Positions 9,185 through 17,702 of a DNA stretch of 64,000 bases are shown piece by piece (position 1 is the stretch's first letter; every line of letters begins with the position of its first letter). The position numbers and the translations under genes were made by a program. This DNA is from FEN-299 sp963727765 (GTDB taxonomy: Bacteria; Acidobacteriota; Vicinamibacteria; Vicinamibacterales; Fen-181), in NCBI GenBank assembly GCA_963727765.1, contig CAVSGZ010000007.1:186001-250000 (forward strand), read 5' to 3'. The notes under the pieces were generated by a model, which saw only the letters and a list, made by a program, of their open reading frames with translations, had not been told where the DNA came from and made no database searches.

Positions 9185-12100
9185 ATGATCTCGACGAAAA
9201 CACTCTTCGTCAGGATGTGCGTGGGCATCGGGTTGCTGATGGCAGCGCTCGCTGCCGGTGCCCAGACGCTCTCGCTGCGGGGTCAGATCGCGCAGCATGA
9301 GCACAAGCTGACCGAGGCGCGCGCAAGCAACAAGCGGCAAGACGTGATGACGGAACTGGTCTTTCTCGGCACGCTGTACCGGATGTCGGGGAAGATGCAG
9401 AAGGCGCTCGATTGCCTCGACGAGGCTTTGCCCATTGCAAAGACTGCAGACAATAATCTCGCCCAAGCCATGACGCTGAGCGCGATGGGTCGAATCTACA
9501 CGGACCTGGGGCAAGAGGAGAAGGCGCTGGCCACGTTCGACCAGTCGTTGCCCATCTATCGTGCGCTCGAACTCCGACAGGGCGAAGCCACCACGCTCAA
9601 CGACATGGGCAAGGCCTTCAACAACCTGGGGCAGCGCGACGAGGCGCTGAAGCGCCTGAACGAGGCGATGGCGATCTGGCACGAGATCGACACCCAGGGC
9701 GCCACGCACATGACCATGCGGCAGAAGCTCCACAATCTGGGTCAATTGAAGGCGCTCAAGGAGATGAACGAGGCGATGCCGGACTGGCGGCAGACGATTG
9801 GGCACGCCGGCGAGGCCAGCACGCTGGACAATCTCGGCAGAACGTATGCCGGTATGGGCCAGGGCAGGAATGCGCTGGAGTATTTTGGTCAGGCGCTGCC
9901 GCTCTGGCGCGAAGCGGGTGTGCGAGAAGGCGAGGCGTTGACCCTGAACGACAGGGGCAGTGTCTCGGCCGATCTTGGCCTGAAGCAGAAGGCCCTGAAA
10001 GACTACAACGAGGCGCTGGCGATCTGGCGGGAAACCAGCACCCGGCAGGGCGAAGCCCTCACCTTGAACAGCCTGGGTCGGCTGTGTCGGGACCTCGGGG
10101 AGCACCAGACGGCGCTGGACTACTACACGCAGGCTCTTCCGATATGGCGCGAGACTGGCATGCGCAATGGAGAGGCGCTCGCGCTCAGCGACATCGGGAG
10201 AGCGTACGCCGACATGGGGCAGCCCCGCAAAGCGCTGGAGTATGGCGCCCAGGCGCTGTCGATCTTCCGCGAGACGGGGAGCCTCCGCGGCCAGGCGATG
10301 ACGCTCAACAACATGGGCAGGGACTACACACTGCTGGAAGACGCCGACAAGGCGCTCGACTTCGACATCCAGGCGTTGGCACTCTGGCGCGAGGTGAAGG
10401 ATCAGCGCGGCGAGGCACTGGCGGTGATGACCATCGGCTGGGCCTATTCGGCGCTCCGGGAGCCGGAGAAGGCACTGGCCAGCACGCTGAGCGCCTTGTC
10501 GTTGGCAAAGGCGGTGGGCGATCCGGAAATAGAGGGGGGGATTGAGACGTCGCTGATGTTCGGCTTCCGAAAGGAGAATCACCGGGATGAGGCGATCTTC
10601 TTCGGGAAGGAGGCGGTGAACTCCTATCAGCAGGTTCGCAGGAACATCTCCAGCCTGGACAAGGCGCTGCAGACCGGATTCGCGCAATCCAAGTCGGCGA
10701 CGTACCGAGTGCTGGCGGAACTCCTCATCGAGGCTGGCCGGCTCGGCGAAGCCGAGCAGGTTCTCGATCTTCTCAAGGAGCAGGAGCTGAAAGAAGCGGT
10801 TCGTGGTGCTTTTGGTTCCGGGGCTGCGTTTGAACCCCTGAAACTCACGGCCCTGCAGCAGCGTGCGGAGGGGAGCCTGCCGGCGTTGGAGAGCATGGCT
10901 CGGGCCGTGGTGGAACTCTATGTCGACTATGCCGGCCTCCAGGCGAAAGCGACGCGTACTCCCGAGGACGATGCTCGGCTGAGGGAAAGGCCGGCGGACA
11001 TCGAGCAGAAGAGAGGGGAAATCCTGGCCTTCATGACTGGGACATTCGAACCCGAGTTGGTGGAGAACCGCGGCGGCGAACGAGGAAACGGACTCGCCGT
11101 TGACGAGAGCCCCGAGCCGAGCGCCCTACAGGGCACGCTGGCCAAACTGGGACCGCAGGTGATGGGTATTCGGGTGCTGTTTGGCGAGACTCGGGTTTAC
11201 GTGATACTGGTCACGGCCAATACGCGAAGGAAGGTCGAGTTGGGGGTCAGCCCGTCGGAGTTGCGCGCCGTGGCGCTGGAGGCGCTGAAGGCGCTGGGCA
11301 CACGCTCGTCCGATCCCAGGCCGCAACTGGCCCGGCTGTACGGCATGCTCGTGGCACCCCTCGAAGATGCGTTGCGGGCCATGGAGACGGCTTCAGGTGT
11401 GCAGGGCCGCGCCCCGACATTGCTGTGGTCCGTGGATGACGCGTTGCGCTATCTGCCGATGGCCGCTCTCTATGACGGCCGGCGTTACCTGGTCGAGCGT
11501 TTCAACAACGTGCTCTTCACTCCTGAGAGCTACGCCCACATGACAGACCCAGCGCTCGTGAGCCAGGCACAGCCCTCTGTGCTGGCGATGGGCCTGTCCA
11601 AGAGTTATGGCGGACTGCCCCCGCTGCCCGGCGTGATGCCGGAGCTTGATGCCGTGGTCCACGACCCCGCCGCGCCCGACTCCCATGGCACGATGACGGG
11701 GAAGCTGCTGTCCAATGAGCAGTTCACGCTTGACGCGTTGAAGGCAGAGCTGGGCACCGGCAAGAGCGCTCCCGTCGTGCATATCGCCAGCCACTTTGTC
11801 GTGGGGCCTGGCGGCGGCGAGGAACCGTATCTGATGCTGGGCGGCGAGCACTCCGGGGATACGAGGGGATATGCGTGGGGCCTCTCCGACATGGAGAACT
11901 CGCCGGTCGCCTTTCACGGAACGCAACTCCTCACCCTCTCCGCGTGCAGCACGGCGAAAGACTACAAGTCCAGGGATGGCGTGGAAATGGACAGCCTCGG
12001 CATGATCGCCCAGCAGAAGGACGCAGAGGCCGTGCTGGCCACGCTCTGGGACGTGAGCGACGAGAGCACCAGCAAGCTGATGAGCGACTTCTATTCGAGG

Positions 12101-12304
12101 TGGATGGAGCATCCGGCCGAGGGCAAGGCCGAGGCATTGCGCCAGGCTCAGATGGCGCTCCTGCACGGGCCTGCCGTGCCAGCGGGCGATCGAACCGGTC
12201 GCGGCGTCGAGACCGTCGAGGGCTCAGGGCCGACGCCACAGGCGTTAGGCTATTCACATCCCTTCTACTGGGCACCATTCGTCCTGATTGGGAACTACCA
12301 GTAA
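9185..12304 (+). CDS. secreted TPR-repeat protein with C-terminal CHAT (caspase-like) peptidase domain
   Basis: A 1039-residue protein. I chose the ATG at 9185, 18 bp inside a longer frame, because it gives a clean signal peptide (MISTKTLFVRM..., cleavage near AAGAQT) and follows a G-rich ribosome site. About ten TPR-like repeats with a 40-residue period (GEALTLN-LG-ALxxYxQALPIWRE) fill roughly residues 50-450, followed by a helical linker. A CHAT domain begins near residue 680. The family His is at H870 in VHIASHF and the Cys at C921 in LSACSTA, both present, so the peptidase should be active. CHAT proteases cut partner proteins after recognition by their repeats. Here the enzyme is exported, which is less usual. 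No partner is obvious next door. Confidence 0.88.
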   Translation: MISTKTLFVRMCVGIGLLMAALAAGAQTLSLRGQIAQHEHKLTEARASNKRQDVMTELVFLGTLYRMSGKMQKALDCLDEALPIAKTADNNLAQAMTLSAMGRIYTDLGQEEKALATFDQSLPIYRALELRQGEATTLNDMGKAFNNLGQRDEALKRLNEAMAIWHEIDTQGATHMTMRQKLHNLGQLKALKEMNEAMPDWRQTIGHAGEASTLDNLGRTYAGMGQGRNALEYFGQALPLWREAGVREGEALTLNDRGSVSADLGLKQKALKDYNEALAIWRETSTRQGEALTLNSLGRLCRDLGEHQTALDYYTQALPIWRETGMRNGEALALSDIGRAYADMGQPRKALEYGAQALSIFRETGSLRGQAMTLNNMGRDYTLLEDADKALDFDIQALALWREVKDQRGEALAVMTIGWAYSALREPEKALASTLSALSLAKAVGDPEIEGGIETSLMFGFRKENHRDEAIFFGKEAVNSYQQVRRNISSLDKALQTGFAQSKSATYRVLAELLIEAGRLGEAEQVLDLLKEQELKEAVRGAFGSGAAFEPLKLTALQQRAEGSLPALESMARAVVELYVDYAGLQAKATRTPEDDARLRERPADIEQKRGEILAFMTGTFEPELVENRGGERGNGLAVDESPEPSALQGTLAKLGPQVMGIRVLFGETRVYVILVTANTRRKVELGVSPSELRAVALEALKALGTRSSDPRPQLARLYGMLVAPLEDALRAMETASGVQGRAPTLLWSVDDALRYLPMAALYDGRRYLVERFNNVLFTPESYAHMTDPALVSQAQPSVLAMGLSKSYGGLPPLPGVMPELDAVVHDPAAPDSHGTMTGKLLSNEQFTLDALKAELGTGKSAPVVHIASHFVVGPGGGEEPYLMLGGEHSGDTRGYAWGLSDMENSPVAFHGTQLLTLSACSTAKDYKSRDGVEMDSLGMIAQQKDAEAVLATLWDVSDESTSKLMSDFYSRWMEHPAEGKAEALRQAQMALLHGPAVPAGDRTGRGVETVEGSGPTPQALGYSHPFYWAPFVLIGNYQ

Positions 12305-12386
12305 TGTCGTCTGTGCCTGAGGGCGGAGGGGCCGCGAGCCGCCGCTTCCTCCGTCCGCTGACGCTCGGCTCCCACCGCGACGGGGC

Positions 12387-14369
12387 CTACTTCAGGTGCT
12401 TCTCGTACCACGCGATGACGCGGTTGAGGACGTCGACCTGGTGCTTCTCCTCGCGGATGCCATGGCCTTCGCGCGGGTAGACCACGAGTTCACTGTCGAC
12501 ATGGTAGCGCTCGAGCCCCCGATAGAACTGCTGGACCTGGCCGATGGGATCGGTCGTGTCCTCCTCGCCGTTCAGGAGCAGGGTCGGCGTCCTGACGTTC
12601 TTGACAAACGTCACCGGCGAACGCTTGATGAACAGGTCCTGGTTCTCATAAGGCGTGCCCAGCGCCCACGTATCGCCCGCATTCACCCCCGGGCTTTCCG
12701 TGCCGAACTCGCTGGCGAGATCCGTCATCGGCGCGCCGGAAACGGAGGCCTTGAAGCGATTGGTCTGCGTGACCGCCCAGGCGGCCATATACCCGCCGTA
12801 GGACCAGCCGCCGATGCCGAGGCGCTCGGGATCTGCAAAGCCCTGGCTCACCGCGAAATCCGTGGCAGCCAGGACGTCCTTCCAGTCGCCGCCGCCCCAG
12901 TCATGGCGGTTGCTGACGATGAAGTCGTGTCCGTAGCCGACTGAACCTCTGATGTTCGGGTAGAGGATCGCGTAGCCGCGCGCCGCCAGCAACTGGCCCC
13001 ACCGATCGAAACTGTCTGCCCAGGATCCGGTCGGCCCCCCATGCACCATCACGATGGTCGGGACCTTCGTGCTCGCACGGTATCCTGGCGGCATCAGAAT
13101 GCCCGCTTCAATCTCCTTGCCGTCGAAACTGCGATAGTGGACGATCTCCAACTTCACGAGTGGGATGGCGTCCCACGGCTTGTTGAACTGCGTCACCTTT
13201 TCCGCCGCGCCCCCATGACGGGCGAGCCAGAGCTCGGGTGCCACCGTTGTCTCTTGCGCATTGAAGGCCGTCACGTGCGCTCCAGCGCAAAACGACCCTG
13301 CGGGAGGGATGGGCCCAAGTGGCAGCGCCTGCGCTCTTCCGTCTGCGGTAATGGAATAGAAAGCGCGTCTGAAGCCGGTGGTCACGATGGCCAGGAAGCT
13401 CCCGTCGCGCCGCCACTCGAACGCGTCGATCGGACGGTCAATCGATGTGGAAGTCAGATTGACGGGCTGACCGCCGGCGACGGGCATCACCAGGAGATCG
13501 TGCGGATCGGGTCCGTCGCCACGTGATCCCACGAACGCGATGGTCTTGCCGTCTGGAGAGATCTTGATGCTGCCGAACGGACCAGCCGGAGCCGCAATCT
13601 CCTGCATGCCGCCATCGCTGACGCCGACAGAGTAGATTCGGTTGGTGTTCCACTCCGGCAGGGGAGCGTCACTGGCGGAGACGATCAGGCGGTCGCCCTG
13701 GGGGAGCCACGCGACACTCGACACCCTCCACTTCGCGTCGGTCAATTGCCGCACTTGGCGCGACTCGACATCGATCAAGTAGATCACAGCGTTCTTGTCG
13801 TCCCGGTCGATGACCCGGGCGTCGTCCTTCTCCTTCGCCTTCTTCTCCTGCAGATCGGTATCGGGCACCCTCGCCGTGAAGGCGATGCGCTTCCCATCGC
13901 GGGACCATTCGAGGCTCTGAACAGGGGTCTTGCTCTCTGTGAGAGCCACGGCTTCGCCGCCATCAATCCGGATCATGTAGATCTGCGCCCGGTCGCCCCG
14001 CGTGGACACGAACGCGAGGGTCTGGCCGTCCGGCGACCAACGCGGTTGGCTGTCCGACTTCTGCGAAGTCGTGAAGTGGGTCAGCCCCTTGGTCTCGGTA
14101 TTGAGAAGCCAGATGTTGCGCCTCTGCTCGGTCCCTTTCACCGGGTCAGTGACCACGAAGGCGACCAGTCGCTCATCGGGGGAGAGTTGCAAGTCGGCGA
14201 TGGCGACGCGCTCGAGTGTCTGTTCAGGGCTGAGAAGCGACGAGGGCGCAACGTCCTTCGTGGCTTGACGCGGCTCAGCGTGAGAACCCGCAATCGTCGG
14301 GGTCAATGCCAGGATGCCCACAAGGGCTGTCAGTCCGAGGCGCCGCGCGTACACCTTTGCGAGATTCAT
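12387..14369 (-). CDS. exported S9 family (prolyl oligopeptidase-type) serine peptidase
   Basis: A 660-residue protein with a signal peptide (hydrophobic run about 12-30). Residues about 50-390 form a beta-propeller of WD40/TolB-like repeats (LSPDERLVAFV, WSPDGQTLAFVS, WSRDGKRIAFTA, ISPDGKTIAFVG). The catalytic alpha/beta hydrolase has Ser523 in GGWSYGGY, an Asp in NGEEDTTDP and a His in REGHGIRE. This is typical of acylaminoacyl- or dipeptidyl-peptidase-like S9 enzymes working on short peptides in the periplasm. It is divergent from the aldo/keto reductase with only 19 bp between the starts. Confidence 0.93.
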   Translation of the reverse strand: MNLAKVYARRLGLTALVGILALTPTIAGSHAEPRQATKDVAPSSLLSPEQTLERVAIADLQLSPDERLVAFVVTDPVKGTEQRRNIWLLNTETKGLTHFTTSQKSDSQPRWSPDGQTLAFVSTRGDRAQIYMIRIDGGEAVALTESKTPVQSLEWSRDGKRIAFTARVPDTDLQEKKAKEKDDARVIDRDDKNAVIYLIDVESRQVRQLTDAKWRVSSVAWLPQGDRLIVSASDAPLPEWNTNRIYSVGVSDGGMQEIAAPAGPFGSIKISPDGKTIAFVGSRGDGPDPHDLLVMPVAGGQPVNLTSTSIDRPIDAFEWRRDGSFLAIVTTGFRRAFYSITADGRAQALPLGPIPPAGSFCAGAHVTAFNAQETTVAPELWLARHGGAAEKVTQFNKPWDAIPLVKLEIVHYRSFDGKEIEAGILMPPGYRASTKVPTIVMVHGGPTGSWADSFDRWGQLLAARGYAILYPNIRGSVGYGHDFIVSNRHDWGGGDWKDVLAATDFAVSQGFADPERLGIGGWSYGGYMAAWAVTQTNRFKASVSGAPMTDLASEFGTESPGVNAGDTWALGTPYENQDLFIKRSPVTFVKNVRTPTLLLNGEEDTTDPIGQVQQFYRGLERYHVDSELVVYPREGHGIREEKHQVDVLNRVIAWYEKHLK

Positions 14370-14374
14370 GAGCC

Positions 14375-14380
14375 TATAAT
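14375..14380 (+). promoter_or_regulatory. perfect -10 box almost at the start codon of the aldo/keto reductase
   Basis: TATAAT ends nine bases before the ATG at 14389, so transcription would begin one or two bases ahead of the start codon. No good -35 hexamer is seen 16-18 bp upstream, and no ribosome site fits. This points to a leaderless or nearly leaderless mRNA. Confidence 0.45.
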
Positions 14381-14388
14381 CTGGTACT

Positions 14389-15384
14389 ATGACCTACCGC
14401 GTCCTCGGTCGCACCGGCGTCCGCGTGTCCCCTCTGTGCCTGGGCACCCTCAACTTCGGCGGGCCGACCTCCGACAACGATGCCGCGCGCATCGTGGCGG
14501 CGGCGATCGACGCCGGCATGAACCTGATTGACACGGCGGACAGCTACCACGGCGGCCGGTCGGAGGAAGCCGTGGGGAAGGCGCTGGCCGGGCGCCGGGA
14601 CCGGGTGGTGCTCGCCACCAAGGTGCACTTTCCGACGGGCAGCGGCCCCAATGACGGCGGCAATTCCCGACTGCACGTCCTGCGCGCCTGCGATGACTCG
14701 CTGCGCCGCCTGAAGACCGACTGGATCGATCTGTACCAGGTTCATCGCCCAAGCCCGGAGATCCCGATCGAGGAGACGCTCGGCGCGTTGACCGACCTCG
14801 TGAGGGCGGGGAAGGTCCGCTACGTCGGCTGTTCCACGCATCCGGCGTGGATGGTGATGGAGGCGCTGGCGGCGAGTGAGCGGCTCGGCCTGGCGCGCTA
14901 TGTCAGCGAGCAGCCACCCTACAATCTGCTGGACCGGCGCATCGAGAACGAGCTGGTGCCGCTGGCGCTCAGATACAATTTGGCGCTCCTGCCTTGGGCT
15001 CCCATCGCGCAAGGCGTGCTGGCCGGCCGGTACCAGATGGGGCAAGCCGTTCCCGCGGACTCGCGTGCGGCGCGACAGCCGGACAGCATCTACTCGCGGC
15101 GGGTGACGCCGAGGGGCGTGGAGGCGGGGGAGAGGTTTGCCACGCTCGCGCGCGAGCACGGCCTGACGCCCGGCCAGTTCGCGCTGCTCTGGTGCAAAGA
15201 CCAGCCGGCCGTCACCTCGCCGATCGTCGGGCCCCGCACGTTGGAGCAGCTGCAGGACGTCCTGCCCGTGCTCGAGATGACGCTCACCGACGAGCAGCGC
15301 GCGGCCTGCGACACGATCAACCCGCCGGGAACCGCGATCGTGAACTTCCACAACACGGCGGGGTGGATGAGGACGGTGATCTAG
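14389..15384 (+). CDS. aldo/keto reductase
   Basis: A 331-residue TIM-barrel oxidoreductase. The catalytic tetrad of the AKR superfamily is visible: Asp48 in LIDTADSY, Tyr53, Lys78 in LATKVHF and His119 in LYQVHRP. A C-terminal NADPH-binding segment (SPIVGPRTLEQL) is present. It belongs to the bacterial general-stress or YhdN/GSP69-like group that reduces carbonyl compounds with NADPH in the cytosol. The substrate is not predictable. Only 19 bp separate it from the divergent S9 peptidase start. Confidence 0.93.
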   Translation: MTYRVLGRTGVRVSPLCLGTLNFGGPTSDNDAARIVAAAIDAGMNLIDTADSYHGGRSEEAVGKALAGRRDRVVLATKVHFPTGSGPNDGGNSRLHVLRACDDSLRRLKTDWIDLYQVHRPSPEIPIEETLGALTDLVRAGKVRYVGCSTHPAWMVMEALAASERLGLARYVSEQPPYNLLDRRIENELVPLALRYNLALLPWAPIAQGVLAGRYQMGQAVPADSRAARQPDSIYSRRVTPRGVEAGERFATLAREHGLTPGQFALLWCKDQPAVTSPIVGPRTLEQLQDVLPVLEMTLTDEQRAACDTINPPGTAIVNFHNTAGWMRTVI

Positions 15385-15517
15385 AGGGCTCAGGGCTTCC
15401 GCCTCCGCCAAGGCTACGGCGGACCCGCCGAAGCGCTTCGCGCGAAGGCGGGCAGGGCTCAAGGACGAAGGCTCAAGGCTTGAGGCTACGGGCTTCGGGC
15501 CATGAGGAGTTGGAGCG
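15385..15517. repeat. low-complexity intergenic repeat text
   Basis: This gap carries strings such as AGGGCTCAGGGCTT, CGAAGGCTCAAGGCTTGAGG and a palindromic core around CCGAAGCGCTTCGCGCGAAGGCGGG. Similar AAGGCTGAGGGCTGATGG text occurs at 25501-25530. These look like dispersed non-coding repeats and not coding sequence. Confidence 0.45.
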
Positions 15518-16021
15518 ATGACCGACGTCGAGGTGAAACCGTCCGGCATCGAAGGCCTTGGGATCTTCGCGGCACGCCCGTTTCGCGCCGGCGAACGCAT
15601 CCGGCGGGTCACGGTCGTCCGGGAGATCACGCCGGAGTCGCCGCTTCGGGCAGATCTCGGCGAACGGGTGGATCACTGCTCGTACCCCGACGGGAGGGTG
15701 GTCCTGATCGGGTTTCCGGACCGGCACGTGAACCACAGTTGCGACCCGAACGCCTGGGAACGGTATGAGGGCGGCTCCTCCTTCCTGGTGGCGCGGCGTG
15801 ATATCGCTCGGGGCGACGAGATCACGATCGACTACAACATCAACATCGCGGATGGAACGACGTGGCCGTGCGAGTGCGGTGCCGCCCGCTGCCGTGGTGA
15901 GGTGGCGGGCGACTTCTTCCTGCTGCCTGTCGAGTGGCAGCGCGAGTACCGCCCGCTGCTCGCCGAGTGGTTCGTGCGCCGGCACCGGGAACGATTGGCG
16001 GACTGGCCGACCAGGGAGTGA
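15518..16021 (+). CDS. SET domain protein
   Basis: A 167-residue protein that is almost entirely a SET domain with post-SET. An N-terminal GxG motif (EGLGIFAARPF) is followed by the pseudoknot motifs VNHSCDPNA and ITIDYN, then a post-SET Cys group (CECGAARCRG). SET domains transfer a methyl group from S-adenosylmethionine to lysine. Bacterial stand-alone forms exist, but their targets are mostly unknown. An ICMT-like methyltransferase begins five bases after its stop, so the two are probably co-transcribed. Confidence 0.88.
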   Translation: MTDVEVKPSGIEGLGIFAARPFRAGERIRRVTVVREITPESPLRADLGERVDHCSYPDGRVVLIGFPDRHVNHSCDPNAWERYEGGSSFLVARRDIARGDEITIDYNINIADGTTWPCECGAARCRGEVAGDFFLLPVEWQREYRPLLAEWFVRRHRERLADWPTRE

Positions 16022-16026
16022 CACCG

Positions 16027-16461
16027 ATGAAAGCCGCACTGTCGAGATGGGGCTACGTCATGATGGCCGCCGGGCTTGGCGGGCTCATTGTGAGCGGCTC
16101 GGTCCTCTCACCGATGGTTGTCGTGACCGCCGGTCAATTGGTCGCCGTGGCCCTCATGATCTGGGCGCGGCTCACGTTCGGTCGCCGGAGCTTCCACGCG
16201 ACGGCTACGCCCACTGAGGGTGGCCTTGTCACGGCCGGGCCGTATCGCTTCATCCGCCACCCGATCTACTCGAGCGTGTGCCTGTTTATGTGGGTGAGCA
16301 CCGCGGGCCATCCCTCGGCGCTCTCAATTGGGCTGGCCCTGGTCGTGAGCCTTGGCGCGGCCGTCCGCATCGTGGCCGAGGAGGCGCTGCTTCGTGTCCG
16401 TTACCAGGAGTACGCGGCTTACGCGAGTCGGACCAAGCGACTGATACCGTTCGTCTTCTGA
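16027..16461 (+). CDS. isoprenylcysteine carboxyl methyltransferase-like membrane protein
   Basis: A 144-residue membrane protein starting at the ATG at 16027; a longer frame begins inside the SET gene. It has about four hydrophobic segments. The family C-terminal signature is present: GPYRFIRHPIYSS, then EEALLRVRYQEYAAYASRTKRLIPFVF-type residues. This is the ICMT/PEMT fold that binds S-adenosylmethionine at the membrane. Bacterial members methylate lipids or small molecules; the target here is unknown. Confidence 0.82.
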   Translation: MKAALSRWGYVMMAAGLGGLIVSGSVLSPMVVVTAGQLVAVALMIWARLTFGRRSFHATATPTEGGLVTAGPYRFIRHPIYSSVCLFMWVSTAGHPSALSIGLALVVSLGAAVRIVAEEALLRVRYQEYAAYASRTKRLIPFVF

Positions 16462-16772
16462 GAGAGCCGATCACCTCGCTGTCAAGGGAGCGACGGTAAC
16501 GCACCTGGTGGTGGTGGGCCTCGCAGACTGACGGCGCCAGTAGCTTGAAGCCTGCCTGGCGCCTGCCTCGGTGCGGCCATCCGCTTCGTCGTCGAGGAGA
16601 CTCTCCGACGTGAGCGATAAGAACAAAATCTGCCGCCAAGCAGACATGCACTATTAAAGTCGCCATACAGACTACCTTTTGTATTCCAATGACTGCAACA
16701 AAAGGAAGCAGTAAGTGCGAAATCGCGCCGAATACGAGATATCCGAGCTGTGTAGGTTGATATTCACGGCTC

Positions 16773-16788
16773 GGGCACACAACTTGCT
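16773..16788 (+). promoter_or_regulatory. sigma-54 promoter upstream of the PEP-CTERM gene
   Basis: GGGCAC at 16773-16778 and TTGCT at 16784-16788, separated by exactly five bases, fit the -24/-12 sigma-54 pattern (TGGCAC-N5-TTGCW) with one mismatch. Transcription would start near 16799, about 65 bp before the ATG at 16864. The flanking region 16620-16770 is clearly more AT-rich than its surroundings and is where an enhancer-binding site would be expected. No other gene is visible in the 402-bp gap 16462-16863. Confidence 0.65.
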
Positions 16789-16863
16789 TGGAACGATGGC
16801 GAACTCGGCTGTCATTCGCCGGCCCTCTGTTTCGGGCTGTCGTGAGTGACGGGGAAGGGCGAG

Positions 16864-17655
16864 ATGAAGAACCTGCTTGCTGGCGTGACGGTGCTGGCGG
16901 GCCTGATGGCCGCGGGGGTCACGGCCGCGGACACGATCAATCCGCTCAACCAGCGTCAGGTCACTGTGGGCAGTTCATACGACACCGCCACGCCCTGTTG
17001 GGGGAGTGCTGCCGCCAATTGTGAGCTGCAGACGCTGGTCAACTTCGTGAATCCGGGCGCCAACATCAACGTGAATACAGACCAGCAGTCAGCCGGCATG
17101 TGGTCGCTGGACGGCGCTCTCACGGTCAGCGTGGTGCTCGACTTCAAGGTCGCCGGCGACGCCGGCGCCACGTCGATGGGACTCTGGTCGGAGGGGACGA
17201 ATGGCGTGATCACGACAGTCGATCTTTTCACCACCGATTCACGGGGCCTCGAGTACCAGTCGGCCACGCCGGCCCAGCTCGTCTTCGACCCGATCACAGG
17301 CGAATTGGCCATCAGCGGCGGCTGGGGCGTCAACACGGGTACCACCTTCACCGGCATCGACCCGAACGCATTTGGCTTCTATCTCGAGGACACCAACAAC
17401 GGAAACCTGTTCTACAGCGTGGACTCGCTGAATCCCGGCGGTCTCGCGCAGGTGCTGGCGTTCCAGAATCCAAACACCGCGTCCTGGACCCTCGGCTTCG
17501 AGGACACGACCTACGGCAAGGGCGATAGTGATTTCCAGGATGCGATGATCCAAGTCAGTCCAATGACGCCCGTGCCCGAGCCCGGGTCGCTGCTGCTCCT
17601 TGGCACTGGCCTCGCCGGCCTGGTCGGCGTGATTCGCCGCCGGATGAGGTCCTAG
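16864..17655 (+). CDS. PEP-CTERM sorting domain protein
   Basis: A 263-residue exported protein. The ATG at 16864 follows a GGGAAGGGCGAG ribosome site and starts the signal peptide (MKNLLAGVTVLAGLMAAG); an in-frame ATG at 16846 is less likely. The mature part is a beta-rich domain of low similarity. The C-terminus has VPEPGS at 237-242, a hydrophobic helix and a basic RRRMRS tail. This is the exosortase recognition signal for anchoring and processing at the cell surface. Such proteins usually go with exopolysaccharide production and PrsK/PrsR-sigma-54 control, which fits the promoter upstream and the polysaccharide genes downstream. No exosortase is in the window. Confidence 0.9.
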   Translation: MKNLLAGVTVLAGLMAAGVTAADTINPLNQRQVTVGSSYDTATPCWGSAAANCELQTLVNFVNPGANINVNTDQQSAGMWSLDGALTVSVVLDFKVAGDAGATSMGLWSEGTNGVITTVDLFTTDSRGLEYQSATPAQLVFDPITGELAISGGWGVNTGTTFTGIDPNAFGFYLEDTNNGNLFYSVDSLNPGGLAQVLAFQNPNTASWTLGFEDTTYGKGDSDFQDAMIQVSPMTPVPEPGSLLLLGTGLAGLVGVIRRRMRS

Positions 17656-17702
17656 CGGCCAGCCTAAAGCCCCCCGGCCCGGCGGCCGACAACTACTGAA
17701 GA

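Noticed and set aside
9300..10500. 120-bp periodicity that could suggest a CRISPR or DNA repeat array.
   Set aside because: The period equals 40 codons and reflects TPR repeats in the protein; there are no identical spacer-separated repeats.
16462..16780. An insertion-sequence remnant in the AT-rich gap.
   Set aside because: No inverted repeats or transposase fragments are visible; the AT-rich stretch is better explained as the control region of the sigma-54 promoter.
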